In this document: one piece after another, positions 1-7,496 of the stretch
How the letters are laid out: every line of letters begins with the position of its first letter
How positions within the stretch are numbered: the first letter of the stretch is position 1
NCBI RefSeq assembly: GCF_001510645.1
Contig: NZ_LMVB01000001.1
Coordinates: forward strand, 949,854 to 1,013,853
DNA length: 64,000 nt
Direction of reading: 5' to 3'
DNA from: Paenibacillus sp. FJAT-29882
GTDB lineage: Bacteria > Bacillota > Bacilli > Bacillales > DSM-1321
The notes under the pieces: model-generated
The model's database searches: none
What the model was told of the DNA's origin: nothing
What the model saw: only the letters and a program-made list of their open reading frames with translations
Made by a program: the position numbers and the translations under genes

Positions 1-1
1 A

Positions 2-319
2 GATCAAGTGAATTTAGCGCAAGTTGTAGAAGATCAAATGGTCATCCTTGTACCGGAGATTGGTGATGAGGGTGTAGGTGGGGTAACAACAGGTCCGGAG
101 ACATCCTTGGGAGGTTCGTCTGACGGAAAAATAAATTTGAATACGGCGACACAAGCAGAGTTGGAAACATTAACGGGCGTTGGCCCATCAAAGGCACTGA
201 GCATCATCGACTATCGGGAAAAAACCGGGAAGTTTCAAAGTGTGGAAGATTTGAAAAAGATATCGGGAATCGGCGATAAAACGTTTGAAAAATTAAAGGA
301 TTCGATAAAGGTAAAATAA
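2..319 (+). CDS. comEA: ComEA competence DNA receptor, C-terminal part
   Basis: This is the 3' part of comEA; the reading frame is open to the left edge, so the N-terminal anchor and most of the SLBB-like region lie outside the window. The visible part ends the ligand-binding-like domain, then has a Gly/Ser-rich linker and a C-terminal pair of helix-hairpin-helix motifs (NLNTATQAELETLTGVGPSK, then ISGIGDKTFEKLK). In competent Bacillus, ComEA sits on the outer face of the membrane, binds double-stranded DNA through this HhH domain and hands it to the ComEC channel. The GTG at position 8 is an internal codon. comEB and comEC follow in the usual order. Identification is very secure. Confidence 0.95.
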   Translation, partial: DQVNLAQVVEDQMVILVPEIGDEGVGGVTTGPETSLGGSSDGKINLNTATQAELETLTGVGPSKALSIIDYREKTGKFQSVEDLKKISGIGDKTFEKLKDSIKVK

Positions 320-424
320 TCAGCTATTCAAATGGGGGAAGAGAAGGTAAAATGTAGACAATGTCGGAATAGGTTGTTCAAAAAAAGTTCTGGTTTTCTG
401 ATCTACACGTGTTGCTGGTTACGG

Positions 425-495
425 AAAGGGGTCTGTCCGGTCAGACCCCGCAACGACTCTATACTGTGTATAGAGTACGAGGTCAGACCCTTTGG
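425..495. repeat. Repeat family A, copy 1
   Basis: A 71-bp imperfect inverted repeat in the comEA-comEB gap. It starts AAAGGGGTCTG and ends GGTCAGACCCTTT, with an inner palindrome around CTCTATACTGTGTATAGAG. Similar elements are at 21045, 29541, 39188, 45285 and 50550. Here it lies inside an otherwise co-directional competence operon, so it could act as a partial terminator or a processing site; that is inference. Confidence 0.75.
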
Positions 496-538
496 GGATA
501 TCTTCTTCTCGGCTACTAAAAGTGAAAAAGGGGAATGT

Positions 539-1117
539 ATGTTGAATCGAATTAGTTGGAATCAATATTTTATGGCGCAAAGTCATTTATTAGCATTAAG
601 AAGTACATGTACAAGATTAGCGGTTGGCGCAACGATTGTCCGTGATAAACGAATCATTGCCGGTGGATATAATGGTTCAATCGCTGGTGGCACGCATTGC
701 ATCGATGATGGCTGCTATGTGATTGATAATCATTGTGTCAGGACGATTCATGCGGAGATGAATGCGGTTTTACAATGTGCCAAGTTCGGTGTACCGACTG
801 AAGGCTCTGAAATTTATGTCACACACTTTCCTTGCTTGCAATGCTGTAAATCATTAATACAAGCGGGAATCAAGGCGGTTTATTATGCAAAAAATTATAA
901 AAACCATCCTTACGCTATAGAGCTTTTCGAGCAAGCGGGTGTTACAGTTGAACAGGTTTTAACAGAGGAAATCATTGACCTAAAAGGTAAGGAAAAACAA
1001 AATCTTGTTGCTGATTTATTAACCGCACTGTCAGAAGCTGGCGGTTCGATTGAACGAGTGAATGAACTTCAGAAACAGGCAGAACGACTATTTTTATCCC
1101 GCATCAACGGGCAGTAA
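539..1117 (+). CDS. comEB: ComEB, dCMP/deoxycytidylate deaminase family protein
   Basis: A 192-residue member of the cytidine/deoxycytidylate deaminase family, matching ComEB of B. subtilis in length and sequence pattern (SWNQYFMAQSHLLALRSTC near the N-terminus). The zinc site is visible: His71 and Glu73 in HAEMN, and Cys99/Cys102 in PCLQC. The ATG at 539 is chosen because the family similarity begins there and AAAGGGGAA lies upstream; the longer open frame from 332 runs through a repeat. The likely activity is dCMP to dUMP; its contribution to competence is known to be dispensable in B. subtilis. The last codons (about SRINGQ) lie inside repeat B copy 1, so the natural C-terminus appears to have been replaced. 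Confidence 0.95.
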   Translation: MLNRISWNQYFMAQSHLLALRSTCTRLAVGATIVRDKRIIAGGYNGSIAGGTHCIDDGCYVIDNHCVRTIHAEMNAVLQCAKFGVPTEGSEIYVTHFPCLQCCKSLIQAGIKAVYYAKNYKNHPYAIELFEQAGVTVEQVLTEEIIDLKGKEKQNLVADLLTALSEAGGSIERVNELQKQAERLFLSRINGQ

Positions 1118-1346
1118 TACCCCCATCTCAAGGCTTCGAGGAATCGAAGAAGCGTAGGTGGAGAATAAAAGCCCGATTGGTGAGATACAGTGAAACTTAC
1201 CGATGCGTGAGCAGAGGTTTAGTTGAACCAATCGGGTTCGTAGAGTCGATTTATCGAAGCGGAGCGGAGATAGTAGCGACTCTAGAACGGGACTAACAAT
1301 CAGCAGGGGATGAAGAACCCCCCCACTGATTGAAGTTTCACTTTAT
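1095..1346 (+). repeat. Repeat family B, copy 1 (long form)
   Basis: About 250 bp, from TATCCCGCATCAACGGGCAG to GAAGTTTCACTTTA. It carries stem arms GCCCGATTGGT/ACCAATCGGG, AGAGTCGA/CGACTCT and CAATCAG/CTGATTG. It closely matches the copy at 39290-39551 and the nested copy at 51836-52152. It overlaps the last codons and stop of comEB and fills most of the comEB-comEC gap. Confidence 0.85.
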
Positions 1347-1364
1347 TAAAAAAAGATGGAGAGT

Positions 1365-1444
1365 GACTAAAAATTAAAAAGGGGAAAACGACAACTTTGA
1401 TTACATGATTCGGATCACTTTGGACGAGATACCCCTTTTTAGTC
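1365..1444 (+). other. Long-range hairpin upstream of comEC
   Basis: GACTAAAAA followed after a short A/T bulge by GGGG pairs with CCCCTTTTTAGTC about 50 nt downstream. This gives a 13-bp interrupted stem ending about 25 nt before the comEC start codon. It could be a weak terminator or attenuator inside the comE operon; function is inferred only from shape. Confidence 0.45.
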
Positions 1445-1471
1445 TTCTTCTTTTAAGTTGAAGGAGGCCTT

Positions 1472-3778
1472 ATGACGAAACAACTCATATTCGCTGCCGT
1501 ATCTGCCACATTTGGCGTAACAGCTTTCACTTATTTCGGGTGGGAATGGCTTGTTTGTGCGTTCCTTTATTACGGCTTCCTTTATTTTCGAATTCCTAAC
1601 AAAATCTTAGCTCTTCACCTCTTTGTCCTTCTGCTATTTTTCCTCAGTGCGACTATTTCTGAAAAAAACAACCGTACGGAACTTTCAGGTATGGAAACAA
1701 ACTTCACGATTACTTTTACGGATTCAATCGACATTGACGGAGATATGATGAAAGGCTTTGTGACAGCTGAGCATAACGAAAAGCTCCAGTTACGGTATAA
1801 GATTTCTTCTGAGTCTGAAAAAATAGACTTGCAAAAACATATGAAAATTGCTTTGTCTTGTCCTGTCGCGGGCGTTCTGGAAGTACCGAGTGGGATGCGC
1901 AATTTTAATAGCTTTGATTATCAGCTGTATTTAAAAAGACAAGGCATTCATTGGGTTCTTAAAGCGGATTCGATTGAATTTGCGAAATGCATATTAAAAA
2001 AACACACCGCCAAGCAAGCCATTCAGGATTTTAGGAATAAGGGGATATCCTATGTAAATGAGCATTTTCCCAAAGAGTCAAGTGGGTATGTGAATGCCCT
2101 CCTATTTGGAGAGCAGAAGTTGATTGATGAAGAAGAGCTAAAAGACTATCAGCGTTTGGGCATTGTTCATTTGTTAGCGATTTCAGGATTGCATGTTAGT
2201 TTTTTAACAGGTATGATTTTTTATCTTGGTATCCGGGTCGGTATAACACGAGAAAAGATGTCTCTCGTCATGCTCCTGTTTTTGCCGATATATATCATCC
2301 TCTCTGGTGCAAGTCCTTCCGTTCTTCGTGCATGCTTCATGGCGATGTTATTCTTTCTACTTTCTTTTATCAAAAAGCATATTTCTGCCTCTGAAACGAT
2401 TTCCAGTATTTATTTGCTCCTTCTTTTATACGACCCGAACCATCTCTACAATATTGGTTTTCAGCTTTCCTTTTCTGTTGCTTTTTCCATCATCATGTCG
2501 CTTAGAATCTTTGGACGAATTCAAAATCAACTTGTTTTACTCCTTGTTACCAGTCTTCTATGTCAGCTTGCGGCCATTCCGATTTTACTGTTTCACTTTT
2601 TTGAGTTTTCATTAATCGGTGTGCTTTTGAATGTGATGTTTATTCCGATCTATTCTGTCGTTCTCTTGCCGTTTTCGATCCTTGTTCTACTTATACATCT
2701 TCTTACGAATCCGTTCGGTGAATTTCTGCTGTTTTTTCTAAATGAAAGCTTTGTGTTATGTAATGCGATAGCGGGGTTTACAGCGGACCTGCCATTTGCT
2801 TATATTAGCTTTGGCAAGCCTGCATTCCCCATTCTTTTGTTGATAATTATCTTGATACTTGCCTTGTTTGCCGTGTGGGATTTGGATAATCACCGAAAAA
2901 CAAAGATTTTATTTCTTGTCCTGACTCTCTTGCTTTTATTGCAATATAATATCCAGAAGTTGTCTCCATATGGGGAAGTGACCTTCATTGATATTGGTCA
3001 GGGCGATTCGATTTTCATTAAGCTTCCTTTCAATAAGGGAAATTATTTAATTGACACGGGCGGTAGTATTAGTTTTGAACAGGAGGCATGGAAAGATAGG
3101 CGGAAAACCTATTCAACTGGTGAGGATACCGTAATCCCTTTTTTTAAAAGCAAAGGAATCCATACACTCGATTTGCTTATTTTGACCCATCCAGATGCAG
3201 ATCATATCGGTAGTGCGGATGATGTTGTTGAGAATATTCACGTGAAGAAAATTGTCATCGGCGGTGGAAGTGAAGAAATTTATAAAAATAAGAAGTTCAT
3301 ACAAACAGCCCTCATGTCAGGGAGTGAGGTTACGTCTGTAAAACGCGGGGATCATTGGTCAGTGGGTGAAGCTGCATTTTACGTTTTGAATCCATACAGG
3401 GATGAGGAGGACGTGAATGAATCATCGATTGTATTGTATGCGGAAATGGGCGGGTTAAGCTGGTTGTTTACTGGTGACTTTGGTGAGCAAGGGGAACAAG
3501 TGTTAATTCAGGAATATCCCGGGTTAGCCGTTGACATATTAAAAGCTGGTCATCATGGAAGTAAAACATCTTCGTCTGTCACATTCATCGAGAGTCTGAA
3601 GCCGAAAATAGCTGTCATATCAGCTGGTGTGAATAATCGTTACGGTCATCCGCATCAACAAGTGTTAGATATATTAAGCACTGCAGGAATATCTGTCTAC
3701 AGAACGGACCTACATGGAGCCATTTCTTATCAGTATTATCAGAAACGAAATGGAACCTTTTCCACAGCGTTGCCATAG
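1472..3778 (+). CDS. comEC: ComEC DNA-uptake channel protein
   Basis: A 768-residue polytopic membrane protein with the full ComEC/Rec2 layout. There are hydrophobic segments at the N-terminus, then a soluble OB-fold-like stretch (about residues 60-170). The competence membrane domain follows (about 190-480, including a LLAISGLHVSFL-type segment). A C-terminal metallo-beta-lactamase-like domain carries THPDADH near 571-577, FTGDF, and AGHHGSK near 691-697. ComEC forms the inner-membrane channel that passes single-stranded DNA into competent cells; the C-terminal domain is the proposed nuclease that degrades the other strand. Start ATG 1472 has AAGGAGG upstream. It is last in the comE operon and is followed by a convergent terminator. 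No damage was seen. Confidence 0.97.
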   Translation: MTKQLIFAAVSATFGVTAFTYFGWEWLVCAFLYYGFLYFRIPNKILALHLFVLLLFFLSATISEKNNRTELSGMETNFTITFTDSIDIDGDMMKGFVTAEHNEKLQLRYKISSESEKIDLQKHMKIALSCPVAGVLEVPSGMRNFNSFDYQLYLKRQGIHWVLKADSIEFAKCILKKHTAKQAIQDFRNKGISYVNEHFPKESSGYVNALLFGEQKLIDEEELKDYQRLGIVHLLAISGLHVSFLTGMIFYLGIRVGITREKMSLVMLLFLPIYIILSGASPSVLRACFMAMLFFLLSFIKKHISASETISSIYLLLLLYDPNHLYNIGFQLSFSVAFSIIMSLRIFGRIQNQLVLLLVTSLLCQLAAIPILLFHFFEFSLIGVLLNVMFIPIYSVVLLPFSILVLLIHLLTNPFGEFLLFFLNESFVLCNAIAGFTADLPFAYISFGKPAFPILLLIIILILALFAVWDLDNHRKTKILFLVLTLLLLLQYNIQKLSPYGEVTFIDIGQGDSIFIKLPFNKGNYLIDTGGSISFEQEAWKDRRKTYSTGEDTVIPFFKSKGIHTLDLLILTHPDADHIGSADDVVENIHVKKIVIGGGSEEIYKNKKFIQTALMSGSEVTSVKRGDHWSVGEAAFYVLNPYRDEEDVNESSIVLYAEMGGLSWLFTGDFGEQGEQVLIQEYPGLAVDILKAGHHGSKTSSSVTFIESLKPKIAVISAGVNNRYGHPHQQVLDILSTAGISVYRTDLHGAISYQYYQKRNGTFSTALP

Positions 3779-3809
3779 GATGGAGTATATAAGAAAAACA
3801 AGTCTGTTT

Positions 3810-3848
3810 TACAAAAAAAGGAACTGCTAAACGCAGTCCCAGTCTTTG
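3810..3848 (-). terminator. Rho-independent terminator for yqzM, convergent with comEC
   Basis: On the minus strand the sequence reads GGGACTGC-GTTTA-GCAGTTCC followed by a run of seven T. This is a clear intrinsic terminator just beyond the yqzM stop codon. It may also mark the end of comEC transcription from the other side. Confidence 0.8.
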
Positions 3849-3880
3849 TGCCTGTTTGGAGAGCTGTTATGTAGACCAGA

Positions 3881-4015
3881 TTAAGAACCAATAACCTGAA
3901 CGGTTACAGCAATTCCGAAAATAACGGCAAAAAACACAAATGAAACGATGAAACCTATTGCAGAGTCATTTACATCGTTTGATCTCGGTTGCAAATTTTT
4001 TTCAAATTCGTTCAT
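3881..4015 (-). CDS. yqzM: YqzM-like small membrane protein
   Basis: A 44-residue frame reading MNEFEKNLQPRSNDVNDSA and then one hydrophobic segment (FIVSFVFFAVIFGIAV) before the end VIGS. AGGAGGGG lies 7 nt before the ATG, giving a strong ribosome-binding site, and an intrinsic terminator follows the stop codon. Position and sequence match the small yqzM gene found between comEC and holA on the opposite strand in B. subtilis. It is predicted to be a single-pass membrane protein; its function is unknown. Confidence 0.88.
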   Translation of the reverse strand: MNEFEKNLQPRSNDVNDSAIGFIVSFVFFAVIFGIAVTVQVIGS

Positions 4016-4546
4016 TTATACCCCTCCTATTTCTTTAATAGTATAAGCGATTACAAAGAAAAAATCTAGGACACCATTTTCAAAATATGGTATTTAATGA
4101 AATGGTTTCTGATGTCTTTCAGTAGTAATTCGGGATTAGCAGCTCGTAAGAAGTAATACGTCTTTTTTGTAGAAAATCAACTTCCTATACTGACAAGAGT
4201 TGTCACAAATAGTTTTGGCTTAAGAGGCTAAAATAAATGTACAAAGCAAAGAAAGACGCATGACTTATTATCATGTATCAAATACCGCTTGAGAGAAAGT
4301 TAAACCCGGGAACTTACTTGACAGCGTTTATATAAAGTGGGGAATTGGTCAACACGAGGCCAATTCCCTAAAGTTCGGGGGGAAATTTTCTAAAAAGAAA
4401 CATACGCATTCTTTTGTGGGGCTAATTCTCGGAAGCGGCCTCTTGTCCTATCCTAGTCGCATCAATGTTTACCTTTAAATAGCTTGTCAAAGTCTCTTGT
4501 TATCTATACGATAAGAGGGAGATTACATAAAAAGAGGCGGTATTTC
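4016..4546. other. Intergenic region before holA, little recognised
   Basis: About 530 bp with no credible gene. The only clear structure is a 9-bp inverted repeat, GGGAATTGG (4340-4348) with CCAATTCCC (4360-4368), just after a TTGACA hexamer at 4318 that lacks a well-spaced -10. Base composition resembles the other intergenic gaps. It may hold a decayed repeat and the holA promoter. Confidence 0.4.
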
Positions 4547-5560
4547 TTGGTAGTAGACGTTTGGAAAAATATTAAAAAGAAGCAATTTGCGCCAATTTAC
4601 TTATTGGTTGGAACAGAATCCTATTTGATTAACGAAACGAAGCAGCTTTTGATGCAGCATGCTCTCCTTGGAGATGAAATTGATTTCAATTTCTCGCAAT
4701 ATGATCTTGAAGAAACACCGATAGAAACAGCGTTAGAGGATGCAGAAACGCTGCCGTTTATCGGTGAGCGTCGTCTTGTATTTGTTCAAAATCCTTTCTT
4801 TTTGACAGCAGGTGATAAAAAACAAAAGGTTGAGCATGATGTGAAACGATTGGAAGCCTACTTAGCTGATCCTGTTCCTTATTCCATTTTAGTCATTGCG
4901 GCACCGTATGAAAAATTGGATGAACGGAAGAAAATTACAAAAGAACTGAAGCGCAAGGCTGTTGTTGTTGAAGCGAAGAAGTTGAACGAACATGAGCTAA
5001 AAGTGTGGATCAGGGATAGAGCAGCGATGTCACAGATTCAAATAGACGAGCAAGCAATCGATTTATTGCTTGAATTGGCTGGGACAAATTTAATGATGTT
5101 AACGAATGAACTAGATAAAATGGCCATGTATGTAGGGGAAGAAAAAAGAATTGATGCTGTGATTGTAGAAAAATTAGTGGCGAAATCATTGGAACAAAAC
5201 ATTTTCACACTAGTCGATCATTTACTACAGCGGAAAATTGAAAGTGCCATTACTATTTTTCATGACTTGCTGCGCCAAAATGAAGAACCGATTAAAATAT
5301 TGAGCGTGATGGCTGGGCAAGTACGCCTTCTTTATCAAGTTAAGGAACTGGCAAGACAAGGCTACAGCCAGCAAAAAATCGCAGGTTCCATGAAAATTCA
5401 CCCGTATCGAGTGAAGCTCGCTCTTGAAAAAACCGGGAAATTCGGTGAAAGTGAATTGATGACAATTATGCATGAACTAGCTGAAGCGGATTATAAAATG
5501 AAGACAGGACAAAGCGATAAAGCCATTACGCTTGAACTGTTAATGCTGAAAATGGGCTGA
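4547..5560 (+). CDS. holA: DNA polymerase III delta subunit
   Basis: A 337-residue clamp-loader delta subunit. After a short start (VVDVWKNIKKKQFAPIYLL) comes the AAA+-like fold with ETLPFIGERRLVFVQNPFF, APYEKLDERKKITKELK and KSLEQNIFTLVDHLL, all characteristic of Bacillus HolA (YqeN). Delta opens the beta sliding clamp during replisome assembly in the cytoplasm. The start is set at the TTG at 4547: the family sequence begins there and AGAGGCGG lies 6 nt upstream, whereas the longer frame from 4484 has no good ribosome-binding site. It is convergent with rpsT, from which a shared terminator separates it. Confidence 0.93.
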   Translation: MVVDVWKNIKKKQFAPIYLLVGTESYLINETKQLLMQHALLGDEIDFNFSQYDLEETPIETALEDAETLPFIGERRLVFVQNPFFLTAGDKKQKVEHDVKRLEAYLADPVPYSILVIAAPYEKLDERKKITKELKRKAVVVEAKKLNEHELKVWIRDRAAMSQIQIDEQAIDLLLELAGTNLMMLTNELDKMAMYVGEEKRIDAVIVEKLVAKSLEQNIFTLVDHLLQRKIESAITIFHDLLRQNEEPIKILSVMAGQVRLLYQVKELARQGYSQQKIAGSMKIHPYRVKLALEKTGKFGESELMTIMHELAEADYKMKTGQSDKAITLELLMLKMG

Positions 5561-5605
5561 CTCTTAAAGATACGAAGCGTTGACTTGGGTTTTGCTGAAA
5601 AATTG

Positions 5606-5639
5606 AAAAAAGGTGTCCGAATGAACGGACACCTTTTTT
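5606..5639. terminator. Bidirectional terminator between holA and rpsT
   Basis: AAAAAAGGTGTCCG-aatga-CGGACACCTTTTTT forms a strong stem with an A run before and a T run after. It can end transcription of holA on the plus strand and rpsT on the minus strand. Confidence 0.88.
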
Positions 5640-5683
5640 GCCTGTAAAAAAACGATCCAGGGGATCGTTCATTCGTTTGTTGA

Positions 5684-5950
5684 TTAAGCGTTTAAAGCAT
5701 TAAGCCTTTTCGTTAAACGAGATTTTTTACGGGCTGCCGCATTTTTATGGATTAATCCTTTAGATGCAGCTTTGTCTAATTTTTTAGCAGCTATTAAAAG
5801 AGCTTCTTTTGCAGTTGTAGCGTTGTCGCCTGCTAGAGCAGCTTCAGCGTTTTTAATAGTTGTACGCATTGTAGATTTTACAGTAGCGTTTTGAACGCGT
5901 TTAGAATCGTTTGTTTTCACGCGTTTAATAGCAGATTTAATATTTGGCAT
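5684..5950 (-). CDS. rpsT: 30S ribosomal protein S20
   Basis: An 88-residue basic protein with the S20 pattern ([18 protein letters not shown] at the N-terminus, [20 protein letters not shown] near the C-terminus). It binds 16S rRNA in the body of the small subunit. The ATG at 5950 is preferred over the in-frame GTG at 5959 because AGGAGGTG is correctly spaced for it. It is transcribed alone from a promoter at 6030-6058 and ends at the terminator shared with holA. Confidence 0.97.
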   Translation of the reverse strand: MPNIKSAIKRVKTNDSKRVQNATVKSTMRTTIKNAEAALAGDNATTAKEALLIAAKKLDKAASKGLIHKNAAARKKSRLTKRLNALNA

Positions 5951-6029
5951 TCCGTTCACCTCCTACATTAAGAAATCGAGATTATATGAACTCGACTTAT
6001 CAGTTCTATACTTAAATAGCACAAGTGAT

Positions 6030-6058
6030 ATTTTATCAGAATGCATTCTATAATGCAA
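6030..6058 (-). promoter_or_regulatory. Probable sigma-A promoter of rpsT
   Basis: On the minus strand TTGCAT (6058-6053) and TAAAAT (6035-6030) are separated by 17 bp, about 80 nt upstream of the rpsT start. The spacer contains the small palindrome GAATGCATTC. Confidence 0.6.
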
Positions 6059-6162
6059 TACCCTTCAAAAGGAATAATTGACGCTAAAAGCAAACTTTAT
6101 CTCGTTATAGAGTATTGTACCAAAAAAATGAATAAGAAAAAAGAAATATTAGCAGAATGGTA

Positions 6163-6238
6163 ATAAGAAAAGCGAAATCCCCTATTTCGGAGGAAGCTAG
6201 GTGGTGGAGCTAGACAGTAAGAAAAGCGGAACCACCTC
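6163..6238 (-). repeat. Repeat family D, copy 4 (shrunken, reversed)
   Basis: AAGCTAGGTGGTGGAGCTAG, then acAGTAAGAAAAGCGGAA, matches the reverse complement of the left end of the D copy at 9229-9373 (TTCCGCTTTTCC...CAGCTCCAGCGCCTAGC). The opposite end, AAGAAAAGCG, is about 50 bp upstream. The central variable hairpin is missing, leaving a 76-bp remnant in front of gpr. Confidence 0.6.
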
Positions 6239-6296
6239 TTTAAAACTAATACAATTTTTCTTAAGACAACTACCATTACAAATAACGGAGGTCAAA

Positions 6297-7415
6297 ATGG
6301 AAAAGAATTTGGATTTAAGCCAGTATTCGATAAGAACGGATCTTGCAGTGGAAGCTACCGCATTAGCCGCAGCTCACAAAGGGGTTTCAGGTGAGAAGGA
6401 TATTTCAAAAATTGAAGGAGTGATCATTAAAGAAAAAAATAAGAATGATTTAAAAATTTCCCTTGTCGAGGTGACAGAGAAAGGTGCCGAGCAAATCGGT
6501 AAGAAAAAGGGAAGTTATTTAACGATTGAAGTGCAAGGAATTCGCCAGCAAGATACAGAGACTCAACAAATGGTAGAAAAAGTGTTTGCAAAAGAACTGG
6601 CTCAATTTTTACAAGCAAGAAATATTTCTAAAGAAAGCAGTTGTCTTGTTGTCGGACTGGGAAATTGGAATGTAACGCCTGATGCATTAGGACCTGCAGT
6701 GGTTGAGAATCTAGTTATTACAAGGCATTTATTCGAATTGCAGCCAGAATCTGTTGAGGAAGGATTTCGTCCAGTGAGCGGAGTTTCTCCTGGTGTTATG
6801 GGGATTACTGGGATTGAAACAAGCGATATTATTCAAGGAGTGATTGATAAAAGTAAGCCAGACTTTCTAATTGTCATAGATGCTCTGGCCGCGAGTTCAA
6901 TTGAGAGAGTGAACTCTACTATTCAAATTACCGATACAGGCATCCATCCAGGTTCTGGTGTGGGAAACAAGCGAAAGGAATTGAGTGAGGATACACTTGG
7001 CATTCCCGTTATTGCGATTGGCGTTCCGACTGTTGTGGATGCGGTATCGATTACAAGTGACACGATTGATTATATTTTAAAGCATTTTGGGAAAGAGTTG
7101 AGAGAGGGAGATCAACCATCAAGGGCTCTGGCACCAGCAGGCTTCAGTTTTGGAAAAAAGAAGAAGCTGACAGAAGCGGATTTGCCTGACGAATCGCACC
7201 GTCAAACTTTTCTCGGCATCGTCGGGACACTGCCAGATGACGAAAAGCGCAAGCTAATTTATGAGGTATTGTCGCCAATTGGTCATAATCTTATGGTGAC
7301 GCCAAAAGAAGTAGATGTGTTTATAGAAGATATGGCGAACTTGATTGCAAATGGCTTGAATGCAGCGTTGCATGGATCAATTAATCAAGACAACACAGGG
7401 TACTATACTAGGTAA
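6297..7415 (+). CDS. gpr: Germination protease (spore protease GPR)
   Basis: A 372-residue GPR of peptidase family A25. It is made as a zymogen in the forespore and degrades small acid-soluble spore proteins when the spore germinates. The N-terminus [20 protein letters not shown] contains the usual self-cleavage site after about residue 15, which resembles the protein's own SASP target site. The body contains the family-typical segments [32 protein letters not shown] and [12 protein letters not shown]. The ATG at 6297 has CGGAGGT upstream; the in-frame extension back to 6201 lies in a repeat remnant. spoIIP and yqxA follow. A good sigma-G promoter was not found by eye. Confidence 0.96.
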   Translation: MEKNLDLSQYSIRTDLAVEATALAAAHKGVSGEKDISKIEGVIIKEKNKNDLKISLVEVTEKGAEQIGKKKGSYLTIEVQGIRQQDTETQQMVEKVFAKELAQFLQARNISKESSCLVVGLGNWNVTPDALGPAVVENLVITRHLFELQPESVEEGFRPVSGVSPGVMGITGIETSDIIQGVIDKSKPDFLIVIDALAASSIERVNSTIQITDTGIHPGSGVGNKRKELSEDTLGIPVIAIGVPTVVDAVSITSDTIDYILKHFGKELREGDQPSRALAPAGFSFGKKKKLTEADLPDESHRQTFLGIVGTLPDDEKRKLIYEVLSPIGHNLMVTPKEVDVFIEDMANLIANGLNAALHGSINQDNTGYYTR

Positions 7416-7444
7416 AAGCATGCTTTTAAACTGATAGTTCTACT

Positions 7445-7487
7445 CTCTCTATTAAAGTCATATTTATAGGAGACAAGCAATAGAGAG
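7445..7487 (+). promoter_or_regulatory. Inverted repeat overlapping the spoIIP ribosome-binding site
   Basis: CTCTCTATT (7445-7453) pairs perfectly with AATAGAGAG (7479-7487). The right arm covers the start of the purine-rich GAGAGGGTGA ribosome-binding site of spoIIP. A transcript that begins upstream could therefore fold its own initiation site away. Confidence 0.4.
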
Positions 7488-7496
7488 GGTGAAAAA

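Noticed and set aside
332-538. N-terminal extension of comEB by 69 residues
   Set aside because: The extra codons run through repeat A copy 1 and have no counterpart in ComEB proteins, which start at the ATG at 539.
4318-4341. A promoter at TTGACAGCGTTTATATAAAG upstream of holA
   Set aside because: The -35 hexamer is perfect but TATATA lies only a few bases away and nothing suitable is found 16-18 bp downstream.
6129-6162. A sigma-G promoter for gpr (TGAATA and AATGGTA)
   Set aside because: The spacing is about 21 bp, too long for sigma-G, and the -10 is imperfect.
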